From Gemmatimonadota bacterium (GTDB taxonomy: Bacteria; Gemmatimonadota; Gemmatimonadetes; Palauibacterales; Palauibacteraceae): DNA of 5,853 nucleotides. The notes under the pieces are model-generated. The model was not told where the DNA came from. It was given only the letters and a program-made list of their open reading frames with translations, and searched no databases. Location: positions 1-5,853 of the forward strand of contig JAENXO010000182.1 of the NCBI GenBank assembly GCA_016649455.1, read 5' to 3'. A program made the translations under genes and the position numbers. Positions 5,233 through 5,853 of this stretch are shown here, one piece after another; position 1 is the first letter of the stretch; each line of letters begins with the position of its first letter.

Positions 5233-5784
5233 ATGAATCTGATCGTTCCCGCCGCACTCACGCTGCTGGCGGCCGGAACCCCCGGCGATACGACCCGACT
5301 GTTCGATTTCGCTCAGGAGTCAGCGGAGGAGTGGATCGTCGTGAACGACGGTGTTATGGGTGGAGTGTCGCGGAGTGCCTTCGTCGACTCGGAATCCGGG
5401 TACGCGTCATTCCAGGGCGTCATGTCGCTCGACAACAATGGTGGTTTCGCCTCCGTCAGACATCGAATCGCGCCTGGTGCGTTAGACGGACAGTCGGGCC
5501 TGGCGCTACGCATTCGAGGCGACGGACGGTCGTACCAGGTTCGCCTGCGGACAGATCTCAATTTCGATGGAATCGCGTATCGTGCCGAATTCAAGACAGT
5601 TTCAGGAGAATGGCAGACGATCACCATTCCAATCAGTCAGTTCGAGCCGACCTGGCGAGGGCGCCGGCCACCCGGAGCACCGCCGCTGGAGGCCGGAGAG
5701 GTGCAGCAGATAGGACTCATGGTCGCCGACGGCATCGAAGGCCCGTTTCAACTCGATGTCGAGTGGATTCGAGCTGGAGACTAG
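5233..5784 (+). CDS. CIA30-family protein, predicted secreted
   Basis: The 183-residue product has a short signal-like N terminus (MNLIVPAALTLLAAG, cleavage likely near 15-20). It then spans nearly the whole CIA30 domain (complex I intermediate-associated protein 30, the NDUFAF1 family). Family landmarks are W34, NDGVMGGVS (38-46), the SLDNNGGFASVR block (65-76), RGDGRSYQVRLRT (95-107), W127 with ITIPISQF (130-137), and IGLMVADGIEGPFQLDVEWI near the end (160-179). The fold is a galactose-binding-like beta-sandwich. In mitochondria NDUFAF1 helps assemble the membrane arm of NADH dehydrogenase; bacterial homologues have no agreed role. The ATG follows AGGAG (5221-5225) by 7 nt and lies 26 bp after the micropeptide stop, so it is probably in the same operon. 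The secretion call rests on the hydrophobic N terminus, which has no basic residue, and is moderate. Confidence 0.88.
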   Translation: MNLIVPAALTLLAAGTPGDTTRLFDFAQESAEEWIVVNDGVMGGVSRSAFVDSESGYASFQGVMSLDNNGGFASVRHRIAPGALDGQSGLALRIRGDGRSYQVRLRTDLNFDGIAYRAEFKTVSGEWQTITIPISQFEPTWRGRRPPGAPPLEAGEVQQIGLMVADGIEGPFQLDVEWIRAGD

Positions 5785-5785
5785 A

Positions 5786-5853
5786 GTGGAATCGGTGTGG
5801 GACTATCCCCGGCCGCCACGTCTGGAGCCAACGGGAAGGCACATCGTAATCCG
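5786..5853 (+). CDS. DUF427 family protein, N-terminal fragment
   Basis: A GTG at 5786 begins one base after the stop of the CIA30 gene and reads open to the window end. The 22 complete codons give MESVWDYPRPPRLEPTGRHI followed by VI. The ESVWDYPRPPR start is the characteristic opening of DUF427 proteins, small cytoplasmic proteins of unknown function, usually around 90 residues for one domain. GGAG (5776-5779) lies 6 nt upstream, inside the last codons of the CIA30 gene, which supports this start and suggests translational coupling. The remainder lies outside the window. Confidence 0.8.
   Translation, partial: MESVWDYPRPPRLEPTGRHIVI

Overview
The window is GC-rich bacterial chromosome. The best clue to the host is the 953-residue minus-strand protein, which joins a SARP-type DNA-binding head and a BTAD helical domain to one membrane span, a TolB-like segment and TPR repeats. 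Such proteins are typical of, and often expanded in, Gemmatimonadota. A secreted lipoprotein with an N-terminal 'AxxAC' signal and a DUF427 gene fit that phylum. The assignment is inferred from family composition, not from a marker gene.

Layout. (1) 1-789 (+): the 3' part of a KirBac-type inward-rectifier K+ channel, with its 5' end outside the window. (2) 799-3660 (-): the large membrane-anchored regulator, convergent with the channel and only 9 bp from it. (3) 3661-3906: a divergent intergenic region holding three tandem 11-bp repeats (GCTGGGG heptads), which is the spacing expected of a SARP-type operator, with candidate -10 boxes on both sides. (4) 3907-4545 (+): a 212-residue predicted lipoprotein of unknown function. 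(5) 4546-4940: a 395-bp gap whose first half is packed with inverted repeats (two interleaved perfect pairs, then a nested hairpin) and whose second half holds a good sigma-70-like promoter. (6) 4941-5853 (+): a compact operon of two very small membrane proteins (54 and 33 residues, joined by a stop/start overlap), a secreted CIA30-family protein, and the first 23 codons of a DUF427 protein running off the end.

How the parts may work together. The regulator has a cytoplasmic DNA-binding head and a predicted extracytoplasmic TolB/TPR sensor, like one-component ToxR/CadC regulators. Its probable operator lies between it and the lipoprotein gene, so the simplest model is a regulator that controls itself and the divergent lipoprotein. 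The lipoprotein mRNA carries a 12-base segment after its stop codon that is exactly complementary to its own ribosome binding site, and a second copy of most of that site that could compete for it. This suggests a possible post-transcriptional layer. The downstream small-protein/CIA30/DUF427 operon has its own promoter and need not belong to the same circuit.
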